From Rhodocyclaceae bacterium UBA6160 (lineage in GTDB: Bacteria; Pseudomonadota; Gammaproteobacteria; Burkholderiales; Rhodocyclaceae), in contig DIUK01000153.1 of NCBI GenBank assembly GCA_002422995.1, forward strand, positions 1-6,972: a DNA stretch of 6,972 nt, written 5' to 3'. A program made the translations under genes and the position numbers. Of the stretch, positions 1 to 6,332 are shown piece after piece. Every line of letters begins with the position of its first letter. Within the stretch, counting starts at the first letter, position 1. The notes under the pieces are model-generated. The model was not told the DNA's origin. It worked only from the letters and a program-made list of their open reading frames with translations, and did no database searches.

Positions 1-877
1 GGCTGGCCATGCGGTCGGGGTGAAACTCTTCCAATCCATCGAGCTTTTCACCCACGCCGGCAAACTTGATCGGCTGGCCGGTCACATGCCGCACGGACAA
101 GGCCGCACCACCGCGTGAGTCGCCATCGAGCTTGGTCAAAATAATGCCGGTCAGGGGCAGTGCATCGGCAAAGGCCTTGGCGGTATTGACCGCATCCTGG
201 CCTAGCATGGCGTCCACGATAAACAAGGTTTCTATCGGCTTGACCTGTGCGTGCAAGTCGCGAATTTCGGCCATCATCCTCTCGTCTATCGCCAAACGGC
301 CCGCAGTGTCGATGAACAGCACGTCGTAATAGTGGCGCTTGGCATGATCAATCGCGGCAGCGGCAATATCGGCAGGCTTTTGTTCTGGCGTGGAAGGGAA
401 AAAATCTATCCCGGCCTGGGCGGAAACGGCTTTTAACTGTTCAATCGCAGCTGGACGATACACGTCGCAACTCACGGTGAGTACTTTTTTCTTTTGCCGC
501 TCTTTGAGAAATTTGCCCAGCTTGGCGGTGGTGGTAGTTTTGCCCGCGCCCTGCAAACCCGACATCAAGATAATCGCCGGGGGCTGGGTGGCTAAATTAA
601 GCCCGGTGCTTGCCCCGCCCATAAGCTCAGTCAATTCACGCTGCACCACGCCAACCAAGGCCTGGCCGGGGGTTAATGAACCAATCACCTCTTGCCCCAA
701 AGCGCGCTCTTTCACGCGGGCAATGAAGTCTTTGATCACAGGCAGCGCCACATCGGCTTCCAGCAAGGCCATGCGCACTTCGCGCAGCATGTCGGCAATG
801 TTGTCTTCAGTCAGGCGGGCCTGGCCGCGAATATTTTTAACGACGCGCCCGAGGCGCTGAGTGAGGTTATCGAGCAT
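1..877 (-). CDS. ffh: Signal recognition particle GTPase Ffh (SRP54), 3'-truncated by the window edge
   Basis: Ffh binds 4.5S RNA to form the bacterial signal recognition particle, which captures signal sequences of nascent membrane proteins and delivers ribosomes to FtsY at the inner membrane. Reading the complement from the ATG at 877 gives 292 uninterrupted codons beginning MLDNLTQRLG. Residues 1 to about 95 form the N domain, with the ALLEADVAL motif at 37-45. The GTPase domain follows: P-loop GLQGAGKTTT (107-116), DVYRPAAIEQL (138-148), DTAGR (190-194), TKLDGD (248-253) and a GVGEKLDGLEEF segment (274-285). Family members are about 450 residues, so roughly the last third, the methionine-rich M domain that binds RNA and signal peptide, lies off the left edge. 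No clear Shine-Dalgarno precedes the ATG. The gene is transcribed divergently from ypjD. FtsY and FlhF share the GTPase fold, but the short N-terminus and N-domain motif fit Ffh. Confidence 0.97.
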   Translation of the reverse strand, partial: MLDNLTQRLGRVVKNIRGQARLTEDNIADMLREVRMALLEADVALPVIKDFIARVKERALGQEVIGSLTPGQALVGVVQRELTELMGGASTGLNLATQPPAIILMSGLQGAGKTTTTAKLGKFLKERQKKKVLTVSCDVYRPAAIEQLKAVSAQAGIDFFPSTPEQKPADIAAAAIDHAKRHYYDVLFIDTAGRLAIDERMMAEIRDLHAQVKPIETLFIVDAMLGQDAVNTAKAFADALPLTGIILTKLDGDSRGGAALSVRHVTGQPIKFAGVGEKLDGLEEFHPDRMAS

Positions 878-915
878 GATGAATTAGTTGAAGTAGCTTA
901 GTGTAGACTTTAGGA
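878..915. other. Divergent intergenic gap between ffh and ypjD
   Basis: These 38 bases must hold or adjoin the 5' signals of two genes running in opposite directions. I see no convincing -10/-35 pair for either direction. TTGAAG at 888-893 is only a loose -35 match, with no good -10 before the ypjD start. AGGA at 912-915 abuts the ypjD ATG. The promoters may overlap the 5' ends of the two genes. Confidence 0.4.
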
Positions 916-1755
916 ATGTCTCCAATAGTAATGCATGTACTGGCCGCTGCGATATATACCGCACTCGGTTTTCATTTGTGGCGCACTCGCTGGCGTACCG
1001 CCTCTGTCAATTCGCTCGCCACGCCGCAGCATGGTTTGCGGCCTTGGGAACGCGTTGCACTCCTGGCCGCCCTTGTCGCACATGCAATGACTATTCGTTT
1101 CGCCCTGTTTGACGGGATAAACCTGCATTTTGGCTTTGCGCTGGCTTTATCCGTCATGGTTTGGCTGGCAATCGCCTTGTACTGGATTGAAAGCCTGTAT
1201 GCACGGCTCGATGGGCTGTTGATGATTGGCTTACCGGTTGCGACTATAACCAGCTTATTACCTGGCCTGTTTGTAGATCCGCATTTACTAACCAACATCG
1301 ACTCGCCAGCCTTTCGTTTGCATCTGCTCATGGCCATGCTCGCTTACAGCTTCTTTACCCTGGCGGCTTTGCATGCCCTGCTGATGGCAGCTACAGAGCG
1401 CAGTTTGCACCAGGGGCGCTTGTCGCCGCTTTTGGCTGGCTTGCCGCCCTTGCTGACCATGGAATCCATCTTGTTCCGGCTGATACACATTGCTTTTGTA
1501 CTGTTAAGCATCACTTTGATCTCCGGCATCTTTTTTTCCGAACACCTTTTCGGCCAAGCCTTGCGCTTTGACCACAAAACCTTTTTTGCCATACTCTCGT
1601 GGCTGATTTTTGCTGCCTTGCTGATTGGTCGCCATGTTTATGGCTGGCGCGGACGTCTTGCCTTGCGCTGGACGCTCACCGGATTTATCACTTTATTGCT
1701 AGCCTATGTGGGCAGCCGCTTTGTGCTTGAAGTCATTCTCAATCGCGGGGCATAA
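916..1755 (+). CDS. ypjD: YpjD-like inner membrane protein, cytochrome c assembly (CcsA/HemX-like) family
   Basis: A 279-residue, very hydrophobic protein with about eight predicted membrane segments (roughly 5-22, 45-62, 73-92, 103-120, 134-157, 189-208, 222-240, 250-272). The C-terminal part, RHVYGWRGRLALRW (239-252) followed by LLAYVGSRFV (261-270), closely resembles the end of E. coli YpjD, which also lies beside ffh and corB. The family (cytochrome C assembly protein domain) is related to CcsA and HemX haem-handling proteins, but YpjD has no proven biochemical role. Histidines in or near membrane segments (H136, H153, H191, H240) could be haem ligands by analogy; I do not see the tryptophan-rich WWD haem loop typical of true CcsA/CcmC. 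An in-frame stop at 904-906 limits the start to ATG 916 or ATG 931 (residue 6). AGGA at 912-915 abuts the first and lies 15 bases before the second, so neither has ideal spacing. corB follows after 44 bases, probably co-transcribed. Confidence 0.88.
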   Translation: MSPIVMHVLAAAIYTALGFHLWRTRWRTASVNSLATPQHGLRPWERVALLAALVAHAMTIRFALFDGINLHFGFALALSVMVWLAIALYWIESLYARLDGLLMIGLPVATITSLLPGLFVDPHLLTNIDSPAFRLHLLMAMLAYSFFTLAALHALLMAATERSLHQGRLSPLLAGLPPLLTMESILFRLIHIAFVLLSITLISGIFFSEHLFGQALRFDHKTFFAILSWLIFAALLIGRHVYGWRGRLALRWTLTGFITLLLAYVGSRFVLEVILNRGA

Positions 1756-1799
1756 ACCTCGCCGACTCCTCGATTTTTGATTTTTTTAGCCTCGCTCCA

Positions 1800-3071
1800 A
1801 TGGACGAACTATCCCTCAGCACGCAATTCATCACCTTAGCTATCTTGCTGGTTGTCTCCGGCTTTTTCTCGATGGCAGAGACGGTCATGATGGCCTCCAA
1901 CCGCATTCGTCTGCGCCATTTGTCCAAGGAAAACCATCGCGGCGCACGCTTGGCTCTTGAATTGCTGAGTAAAACAGATCAACTCCTGGGTGTGATTTTG
2001 CTAGGCAATACGCTGATCAATTCATTAGCGGCCATGCTCACCGCCAACATTGCGTTGATGATTTTTGGCGAAGAAAAATGGACCCTGGAAGCAGGTGCGC
2101 TGTTTGTGACTTTCTGCCTGCTGGTATTTTCAGAAATCACCCCTAAGGTTGCAGGCGCCATGCATTCTGACTGGCTGGCTATCCGCATCAGCTACGCGCT
2201 CACCCCCTTATTGCGCATTGCCTATCCCGCCGTTTGGTTTGTCAATTTATTCGTCAAGCCGCTACTGCGTTTACTGAATTTACATTCCAGGCAAGGCACT
2301 GAGGGGCATCATCTCACTGCGGAAGAATTACGTGCTGTGGTTCTTGATTCAGGACAATTCATTCCGATTCAGCACCGTTCAATTTTGCTTAACTTATTTG
2401 AATTGGAAGAAGTCACGGTTGCGGACATCATGACACCTCGTGGGGAAATTGAATCCATCGACCTCGCCGCACCCTTTGAGGACATCATGGCTCAACTGGC
2501 CACCAGCTACCACACCCGCGTCATCGTCTCGGAAAACGACCCAATGAATGTGATCGGCATTCTGCGTCTGCGCCACCTCCTAGGAGAAGCCTTTAACAGC
2601 GAAATAAGCCTGGGCTCGCTGCGCGAGCGGATGACTGAGCCCTATTTTATTCCTGCGGCAACACCGATCTACACCCAATTGCAATTCTTTCGTGAAAACC
2701 GCCAACGACTAGGCTTGGTAGTGGATGAATATGGCGAAATCCAAGGCCTTGTTACGCTTGAAGACATTGTAGAAGCGCTCGTCGGAAAATTTACCACCCG
2801 GCAAGCGGATGTTGGTGTTCGGCTGCAATGGGATGATGATAGTACCGTTCTCGTCGATGGCGGAATGAACTTGCGAGAGCTAAACCGCCAGTTAGGGCTT
2901 GATTTACCTGTGGATGGTCCACGTACTCTCAATGGTTTGATCATTGAGCATTTGCAGGATATCCCCGAGGTTGGCGTTGGCATAAAAGTAGCTGACGTAC
3001 CCATGGAAATCATTCAAACACAAGACCGCAAGATAAAAAGGGTGCGGCTTCACATGCCTGCACAAGAGTGA
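1800..3071 (+). CDS. corB: CorB-like CNNM/CBS/CorC_HlyC domain membrane protein (magnesium/cobalt transport family)
   Basis: 423 residues with the complete architecture of the YfjD/CorB family. A DUF21/CNNM membrane domain (about 7-185) includes SMAETVMMASNRIRLRHL (24-41), the LLGNTLINSLAAML helix (67-80) and the SEITPK motif (111-116). A CBS-domain pair spans about 205-330, starting at IMTPRGEIESID (210-221) and ending with LVVDEYGEIQGLVTLEDIVE (306-325). A C-terminal CorC_HlyC domain lies at about 345-420. CNNM/CorB/CorC proteins are linked to Mg2+ (and Co2+) efflux, with CBS domains binding nucleotide. Older annotations as haemolysin reflect domain naming only and should not be read as toxin function. 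The first membrane helix begins near residue 8 and the next in-frame ATG is residue 25, so ATG 1800 is the only sensible start even though its leader (T-tracts at 1774-1778 and 1781-1787) has no purine-rich ribosome site. Gene order ypjD-corB matches E. coli. CorC proper lacks the DUF21 membrane domain, which makes CorB the better name. Confidence 0.93.
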   Translation: MDELSLSTQFITLAILLVVSGFFSMAETVMMASNRIRLRHLSKENHRGARLALELLSKTDQLLGVILLGNTLINSLAAMLTANIALMIFGEEKWTLEAGALFVTFCLLVFSEITPKVAGAMHSDWLAIRISYALTPLLRIAYPAVWFVNLFVKPLLRLLNLHSRQGTEGHHLTAEELRAVVLDSGQFIPIQHRSILLNLFELEEVTVADIMTPRGEIESIDLAAPFEDIMAQLATSYHTRVIVSENDPMNVIGILRLRHLLGEAFNSEISLGSLRERMTEPYFIPAATPIYTQLQFFRENRQRLGLVVDEYGEIQGLVTLEDIVEALVGKFTTRQADVGVRLQWDDDSTVLVDGGMNLRELNRQLGLDLPVDGPRTLNGLIIEHLQDIPEVGVGIKVADVPMEIIQTQDRKIKRVRLHMPAQE

Positions 3072-3090
3072 TAACCTTCGGAAGGTTGTC
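3070..3090 (+). repeat. Inverted repeat (hairpin) straddling the corB stop codon
   Basis: Bases 3070-3078 can pair with 3082-3090 as nine consecutive pairs, eight Watson-Crick and one G-U, around a CGG triloop. The stem begins inside the corB TGA. No T-run follows, so this is not a standard intrinsic terminator. It could protect the corB 3' end or separate corB expression from pilC. Confidence 0.45.
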
Positions 3091-3114
3091 CATTGATGAC
3101 AAGCAATTAGCTTA

Positions 3115-3124
3115 AAGGGGAAGG
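3115..3124 (+). promoter_or_regulatory. Strong purine-rich ribosome binding site of pilC
   Basis: A ten-base all-purine run, AAGGGGAAGG, ends one base before the pilC ATG; the AAGGGG part sits five bases upstream of it. It fixes the start at 3126. It is clearly stronger than the ribosome sites of ypjD and corB, consistent with pilC being translated independently of corB. Confidence 0.65.
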
Positions 3125-3125
3125 C

Positions 3126-4361
3126 ATGGCGACAAGCGCTACAGCACGACGGAAAGATCTGGTCGTAAAAGATGCCACTTTTATCTGGGAAGGTAAAAAT
3201 AAATCAGGCAAAGTAATGCGTGGTGAGATCAATGCCCCCAGTATTTCTGTAGCGAATGTGTCTTTGCGCCGTCAGGGCATCCTGATCACCAAAATCAAGC
3301 AGAAAAAGATCGGCTCAGGTGGCAAAGTCACCGACAAAGACATCACCCTCTTTACCCGCCAGTTGGCTACCATGGTTAAATCTGGCGTACCATTGTTGCA
3401 ATCCTTTGATATTGTAGGCAAAGGCACGAATAATCCTGCTTTGGCAAAACTTTTGGTTGCCATCAAAACAGATGTTGAAACAGGCTCGAGTCTGGCCGCT
3501 GCGTTTCGCAAATACCCCGTGCACTTTGATGACTTGTTCTGCAACCTTGTCGGGGCAGGTGAACAAGCCGGCATCCTGGATTCTCTGCTTGATCGCTTGG
3601 CATCCTACAAAGAAAAAATCCAGGCGATCAAGTCCAAACTAAAAAGTGCGATGTTCTATCCAACATCGATTTTAGTCGTCGCCTTTGTTATCACTGCAGT
3701 TATCATGATTTTTGTCGTACCTGCCTTCAAGGGTGTTTTCGCAAGTTTTGGCGGCGACTTGCCAGGCCCGACTTTAGTCGTGATTGCCATTTCAGATGGA
3801 TTTGTCGCCAATTGGCACTATATTTTTGGCGGTCTTTTTGCGGCCATTTATGCCACGGTTTATTTTTTCAAACGCTCCCGACCTTTTCAGATTGCCGTTG
3901 ATAAATATGCGCTCAAACTGCCCGTATTTGGCGATCTGATTCGTAAAACATCCATTGCCCGCTGGACACGTACGCTATCCACCATGTTCGCTGCAGGCGT
4001 TCCCTTGGTAGAAGCACTGGATTCTGTTGGTGGCGCATCCGGCAATTACGTTTACGCCACAGCCACCAAAGAAATTCAAAATGAAGTGAGCACCGGCTCT
4101 AGCCTAACGGTGGCGATGCAAAACGCAAACGTCTTTCCTCCCATGGTGACTCAAATGGTAGCCATTGGCGAAGAATCTGGTCAATTAGACTCCATGCTTG
4201 GCAAAGTGGCTGATTTTTTCGAAGCCGAAGTCGATGATGCCGTTGATGCATTATCCAGCCTGATGGAGCCGATCATCATGGTTATTTTAGGCGTGCTAAT
4301 CGGCGGCCTGGTTGTCGCCATGTACCTGCCTATTTTCAAACTTGGCTCGGTTGTAGGCTAA
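3126..4361 (+). CDS. pilC: Type IV pilus inner-membrane platform protein PilC (type II secretion F family)
   Basis: PilC is the polytopic core of the type IV pilus motor in the inner membrane. It couples the assembly ATPase PilB and retraction ATPase PilT to pilin insertion and removal. The 411-residue product has the normal family length and two T2SS-F repeats (about 74-197 and 277-399). Each begins with a similar helix, LFTRQLATMVKSGVPLLQSF (75-94) and ARWTRTLSTMFAAGVPLVEA (278-297), and each carries a matching glycine/glutamate motif, VGAGEQAGILDSLL (142-155) and VAIGEESGQLDSML (345-358). Membrane segments are predicted near 177-200, 227-248 and 382-402. The N-terminal 70 residues include FIWEGKNKSGKVMRGEI (19-35), typical of PilC/GspF. 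Pairing with pilD favours PilC over GspF. pilB, commonly just upstream, is not here: only 54 bases separate pilC from corB. Confidence 0.95.
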   Translation: MATSATARRKDLVVKDATFIWEGKNKSGKVMRGEINAPSISVANVSLRRQGILITKIKQKKIGSGGKVTDKDITLFTRQLATMVKSGVPLLQSFDIVGKGTNNPALAKLLVAIKTDVETGSSLAAAFRKYPVHFDDLFCNLVGAGEQAGILDSLLDRLASYKEKIQAIKSKLKSAMFYPTSILVVAFVITAVIMIFVVPAFKGVFASFGGDLPGPTLVVIAISDGFVANWHYIFGGLFAAIYATVYFFKRSRPFQIAVDKYALKLPVFGDLIRKTSIARWTRTLSTMFAAGVPLVEALDSVGGASGNYVYATATKEIQNEVSTGSSLTVAMQNANVFPPMVTQMVAIGEESGQLDSMLGKVADFFEAEVDDAVDALSSLMEPIIMVILGVLIGGLVVAMYLPIFKLGSVVG

Positions 4362-4369
4362 GCATCCGG

Positions 4370-5227
4370 ATGAGCATATTGACGCTTGCCGATCCCTCGG
4401 CGATTATTCTTATCGCCGGTCTGTTGGGTTTGGTCATCGGCAGTTTCTTGAATGTGGTCATTCACCGCCTGCCTATCATCATGGAACACGACTGGGCTAC
4501 GCAATGTGCCGAATTTCGCGGCGAGCCCGCACCCGCGGCGGCAACCCTGAACCTATCCCGCCCGCGCTCCCGTTGCCCCAAGTGTCAGCACCCTATTACC
4601 GCTGCAGAAAATATCCCCGTTTTCAGTTGGCTTTGGTTACGTGGGCGGTGCAGTGCCTGTAAAGCAGCTATTTCCATCCGCTACCCTTTAGTTGAGCTCA
4701 TCACAGGCGCACTGTTTGCCTTTGCCGCCATGCATTTTGGGTTAACGACCGCAGGCTTGGGTGCGCTAATTTTAATTGGCGCATTAATTGCCCTCACCGG
4801 CATTGATTACGACACGCAGCTCTTGCCTGACAATATCACCTTGCCTTTGCTCTGGCTTGGCTTGCTATTCAACCTGTTTGGCACTTATACCGACTTATCC
4901 AGTGCCGTTATTGGTGCAATCGCTGGCTACCTATCGCTCTGGAGCGTGTATTGGCTGTTCAAACTCATCACCGGCAAAGAGGGTATGGGTTATGGAGATT
5001 TCAAATTACTGGCTGCGCTTGGTGCCTGGTTGGGCTGGCAAATGCTGCCGGTGATGATTCTGCTTTCCTCCTTAGTCGGCGCAGTTGTCGGCATTAGTCT
5101 GATGATCTTCGCCAAACAGGGGCGTGAAGTGCCTATTCCCTTTGGCCCCTATCTGGCGACCGCAGGAGTGGTTTGCTTGATCTGGGGTAAGCCGCTCACT
5201 CACGCTTATCTGGGCATCACGCTGTAG
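4370..5227 (+). CDS. pilD: Prepilin peptidase / N-methyltransferase PilD (A24 aspartic peptidase)
   Basis: PilD cleaves the leader of type IV prepilins and of type II secretion pseudopilins on the cytoplasmic side of the inner membrane and N-methylates the new first residue. The 285-residue protein has the full bifunctional form. The A24 N-terminal domain carries GLVIGSFLNVVIHRLP (20-35) and a cytoplasmic zinc-type site of two CxxC pairs (C69/C72 and C94/C97). The C-terminal peptidase domain has GIDYDTQLLPD (144-154), containing the first catalytic aspartate, and the GMGYGDFK motif (205-212) with the second, Asp210. About eight membrane helices are expected. The ATG lies eight bases after the pilC stop, with only a weak ribosome site, so translation is probably coupled to pilC. 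The frequent downstream partners coaE and zapD/yacG are absent; the next gene is an fmdB-like gene with its own likely promoter. Confidence 0.96.
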   Translation: MSILTLADPSAIILIAGLLGLVIGSFLNVVIHRLPIIMEHDWATQCAEFRGEPAPAAATLNLSRPRSRCPKCQHPITAAENIPVFSWLWLRGRCSACKAAISIRYPLVELITGALFAFAAMHFGLTTAGLGALILIGALIALTGIDYDTQLLPDNITLPLLWLGLLFNLFGTYTDLSSAVIGAIAGYLSLWSVYWLFKLITGKEGMGYGDFKLLAALGAWLGWQMLPVMILLSSLVGAVVGISLMIFAKQGREVPIPFGPYLATAGVVCLIWGKPLTHAYLGITL

Positions 5228-5273
5228 CTTGCCTGTTCGCTGTATATCGCCATAGCACACGCTCGACACGCGC

Positions 5274-5279
5274 TATAAT
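5274..5279 (+). promoter_or_regulatory. Consensus sigma70 -10 box (TATAAT) upstream of fmdB-like gene
   Basis: A perfect TATAAT at 5274-5279 sits 31 bases before the ATG at 5311, in an otherwise GC-rich leader. Transcription would start near 5286. No good TTGACA-like -35 is visible at 16-18 bases spacing (CATAGC at 5251-5256 is poor), and there is no extended -10 TG. It probably drives the fmdB-like / DUF502 / aspS unit. Confidence 0.6.
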
Positions 5280-5300
5280 TGCCCGTTATTCAGACTTCCC

Positions 5301-5305
5301 GGAGA
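5301..5305 (+). promoter_or_regulatory. Ribosome binding site of the fmdB-like gene
   Basis: GGAGA ends five bases before ATG 5311, an ideal Shine-Dalgarno spacing that supports this start. Confidence 0.7.
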
Positions 5306-5310
5306 ATGTC

Positions 5311-5640
5311 ATGCCGATCTATGCTTATCGCTGCACACAATGCGGATTTGAGAAAGAGGTGATGCAAAAAATCAGCGACCCGCTGCTCACCACTTGTCCC
5401 GCATGCCAAGCTGAGACTTTTGCCAAACAGCTCACAGCACCTGGCTTTCAACTCAAAGGCAGTGGTTGGTATGCCACTGATTTCAAAGGCGGCAATAAGT
5501 CCTCAACAACAGAAGTTGCAAGCTCAGCACCCCCCCCTGCTAGCACGACCAATGCATCTTCTCCTGTATCGGCCACGCCTGCTGCCCCGGCAGCACCGAC
5601 CACCTCAAGCACGGCGACTTCAACTTCGTCCGTCAGTTAA
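5311..5640 (+). CDS. FmdB family zinc-ribbon protein with Ala/Ser/Thr/Pro-rich tail
   Basis: A 109-residue protein. Residues 1-60 form the FmdB/Zn-ribbon_8 domain: MPIYAYRCTQCG with C8 and C11, then CPAC with C29 and C32, which together should bind one zinc, followed by the conserved FQLKGSGWYATDF (46-58). The remainder (about 64-109) is almost only Ala, Ser, Thr and Pro with no predicted fold, and probably forms a disordered tail; variable tails of this kind are common in the family. The name comes from a putative regulator of formamidase/amidase genes, but no general function is established. In many beta- and gammaproteobacteria this gene sits directly before a DUF502 gene and aspS, as here. 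A run of eight C (5530-5537) lies in the tail region and is a possible slippage site. The start is well supported by GGAGA and a TATAAT box upstream. Confidence 0.9.
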   Translation: MPIYAYRCTQCGFEKEVMQKISDPLLTTCPACQAETFAKQLTAPGFQLKGSGWYATDFKGGNKSSTTEVASSAPPPASTTNASSPVSATPAAPAAPTTSSTATSTSSVS

Positions 5641-5660
5641 ATTTTTTGAACCTAGGTATT

Positions 5661-6296
5661 TTGAAAAAGTACTTCCTCACCGGCTTGCTCATCTGGGTAC
5701 CTCTAGCGCTAACCCTCTGGGTGCTATCGCTCATTGTGCAGTCAATGGATCAAACCCTGACCTTTCTGCCGAAAGCCATCCAGCCAGAGCGTTTATTGGG
5801 TTTCTATTTGCCTGGTTTAGGTGTTGTGCTTACGCTGCTGGTTGTGTTTTTCACCGGTTTATTCACCGCAAATATTCTCGGGCAAAAATTAGTGCGCTTT
5901 TGGGAAAGCCTGCTTGCGCGAATCCCCATCGTCAAGTCGCTTTATTACGCTATCAAACAGGTGAGCGATACGCTGTTTTCGAGTAATGGTGAAGCTTTTC
6001 GCAAAGTATTGCTCATTCGCTACCCGCACCCCGATGCTTGGGCTATTGCCTTTCAAACCGGTACGCCAGCGCGTGCGGTTGAAGACCTGCTGCCAGAGGA
6101 ATATGTGGGTGTATTTATTCCCACTGCCCCTAGTCCAGTGAACGGGTTTTTCTTTTTTGTGCGCAAAGCAGATGTCATTGAACTCAACATGGGTGTTGAT
6201 GATGCCTTGAAATACATCGTCTCCATGGGTGTAGTTGCCCCACCCATGCGCACAGTGCCACATGGTCATCCACCTGTCATTTCACCTACTCAATAA
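5661..6296 (+). CDS. DUF502 family inner membrane protein
   Basis: About 211 residues of the DUF502 family, function unknown. Two membrane segments are visible near the N-terminus, FLTGLLIWVPLALTLWVLSL and, after a short loop, LGVVLTLLVVFFTGLFTANI. A soluble, probably cytoplasmic part follows with the family's conserved stretches: RIPIVKSLYYAIKQVSDTLF, YVGVFIPTAPSPVNGFFFFV and MGVDDALKYIVSMGVV. No ATG is available near the 5' end. In-frame TTG codons occur at 5646 and 5661. I chose 5661 because it gives MKKYFLTG, the usual family beginning, and has an AGG-containing stretch at 5652-5657 just upstream; 5646 would add five residues and has no visible ribosome site. The gene lies 20 bases after the fmdB-like stop and 36 before aspS, so it is probably co-transcribed with both. 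The conserved partnership hints at a shared regulatory unit, not a known pathway. Confidence 0.9.
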   Translation: MKKYFLTGLLIWVPLALTLWVLSLIVQSMDQTLTFLPKAIQPERLLGFYLPGLGVVLTLLVVFFTGLFTANILGQKLVRFWESLLARIPIVKSLYYAIKQVSDTLFSSNGEAFRKVLLIRYPHPDAWAIAFQTGTPARAVEDLLPEEYVGVFIPTAPSPVNGFFFFVRKADVIELNMGVDDALKYIVSMGVVAPPMRTVPHGHPPVISPTQ

Positions 6297-6301
6297 TTAC
6301 C

Positions 6302-6317
6302 GCCCTTAGGGCTTTTT
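6302..6317 (+). terminator. Small hairpin with T5 run between DUF502 gene and aspS
   Basis: GCCC (6302-6305) pairs with GGGC (6309-6312) around a TTA loop and is followed by TTTTT (6313-6317). This looks like a miniature intrinsic terminator or attenuator, but a four-pair stem is short and would be leaky at best. It could lower aspS read-through, or be chance. Confidence 0.3.
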
Positions 6318-6332
6318 GTCGGATCACACTTT

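Larger units (their letters stand above)
5228..5310. other. Intergenic region between pilD and fmdB-like gene
   Basis: These 83 bases hold the likely promoter and ribosome site of the next transcription unit (listed separately). I see no terminator-like hairpin with a T-run for pilD, so some read-through is possible. Confidence 0.5.

Noticed and set aside
66..901. Plus-strand open frames opposite ffh
   Set aside because: The minus strand encodes Ffh with all N and G domain motifs intact, so these are antisense shadows.
1745..1787. Weak hairpin GCGGGG/CCTCGC around the ypjD stop followed by T-tracts (T5, T7)
   Set aside because: The T-tracts begin over ten bases after the stem, and the stem has a G-U pair and a seven-base loop, so it does not look like an intrinsic terminator between ypjD and corB.
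1800..3071. Haemolysin reading of the CBS/CorC_HlyC protein
   Set aside because: The DUF21-CBS-CorC_HlyC order is that of CorB/CNNM transport-type proteins; the haemolysin label is a legacy domain name with no support in this sequence.
3086..3114. Possible pilC promoter (TTGTCC with TAGCTT)
   Set aside because: Both hexamers match the sigma70 consensus poorly and the spacing pair could easily be chance.
5420..5986. Long open frame (188 codons) overlapping the FmdB-like and DUF502 genes
   Set aside because: It crosses two well-supported genes in another frame, its product shows no recognisable domain, and it has no ribosome site; it is most simply a frame shadow.
5889..6269. Minus-strand open frame of 126 codons opposite the DUF502 gene
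   Set aside because: The opposite strand carries the conserved DUF502 motifs without interruption; the antisense product resembles no family I recognise.
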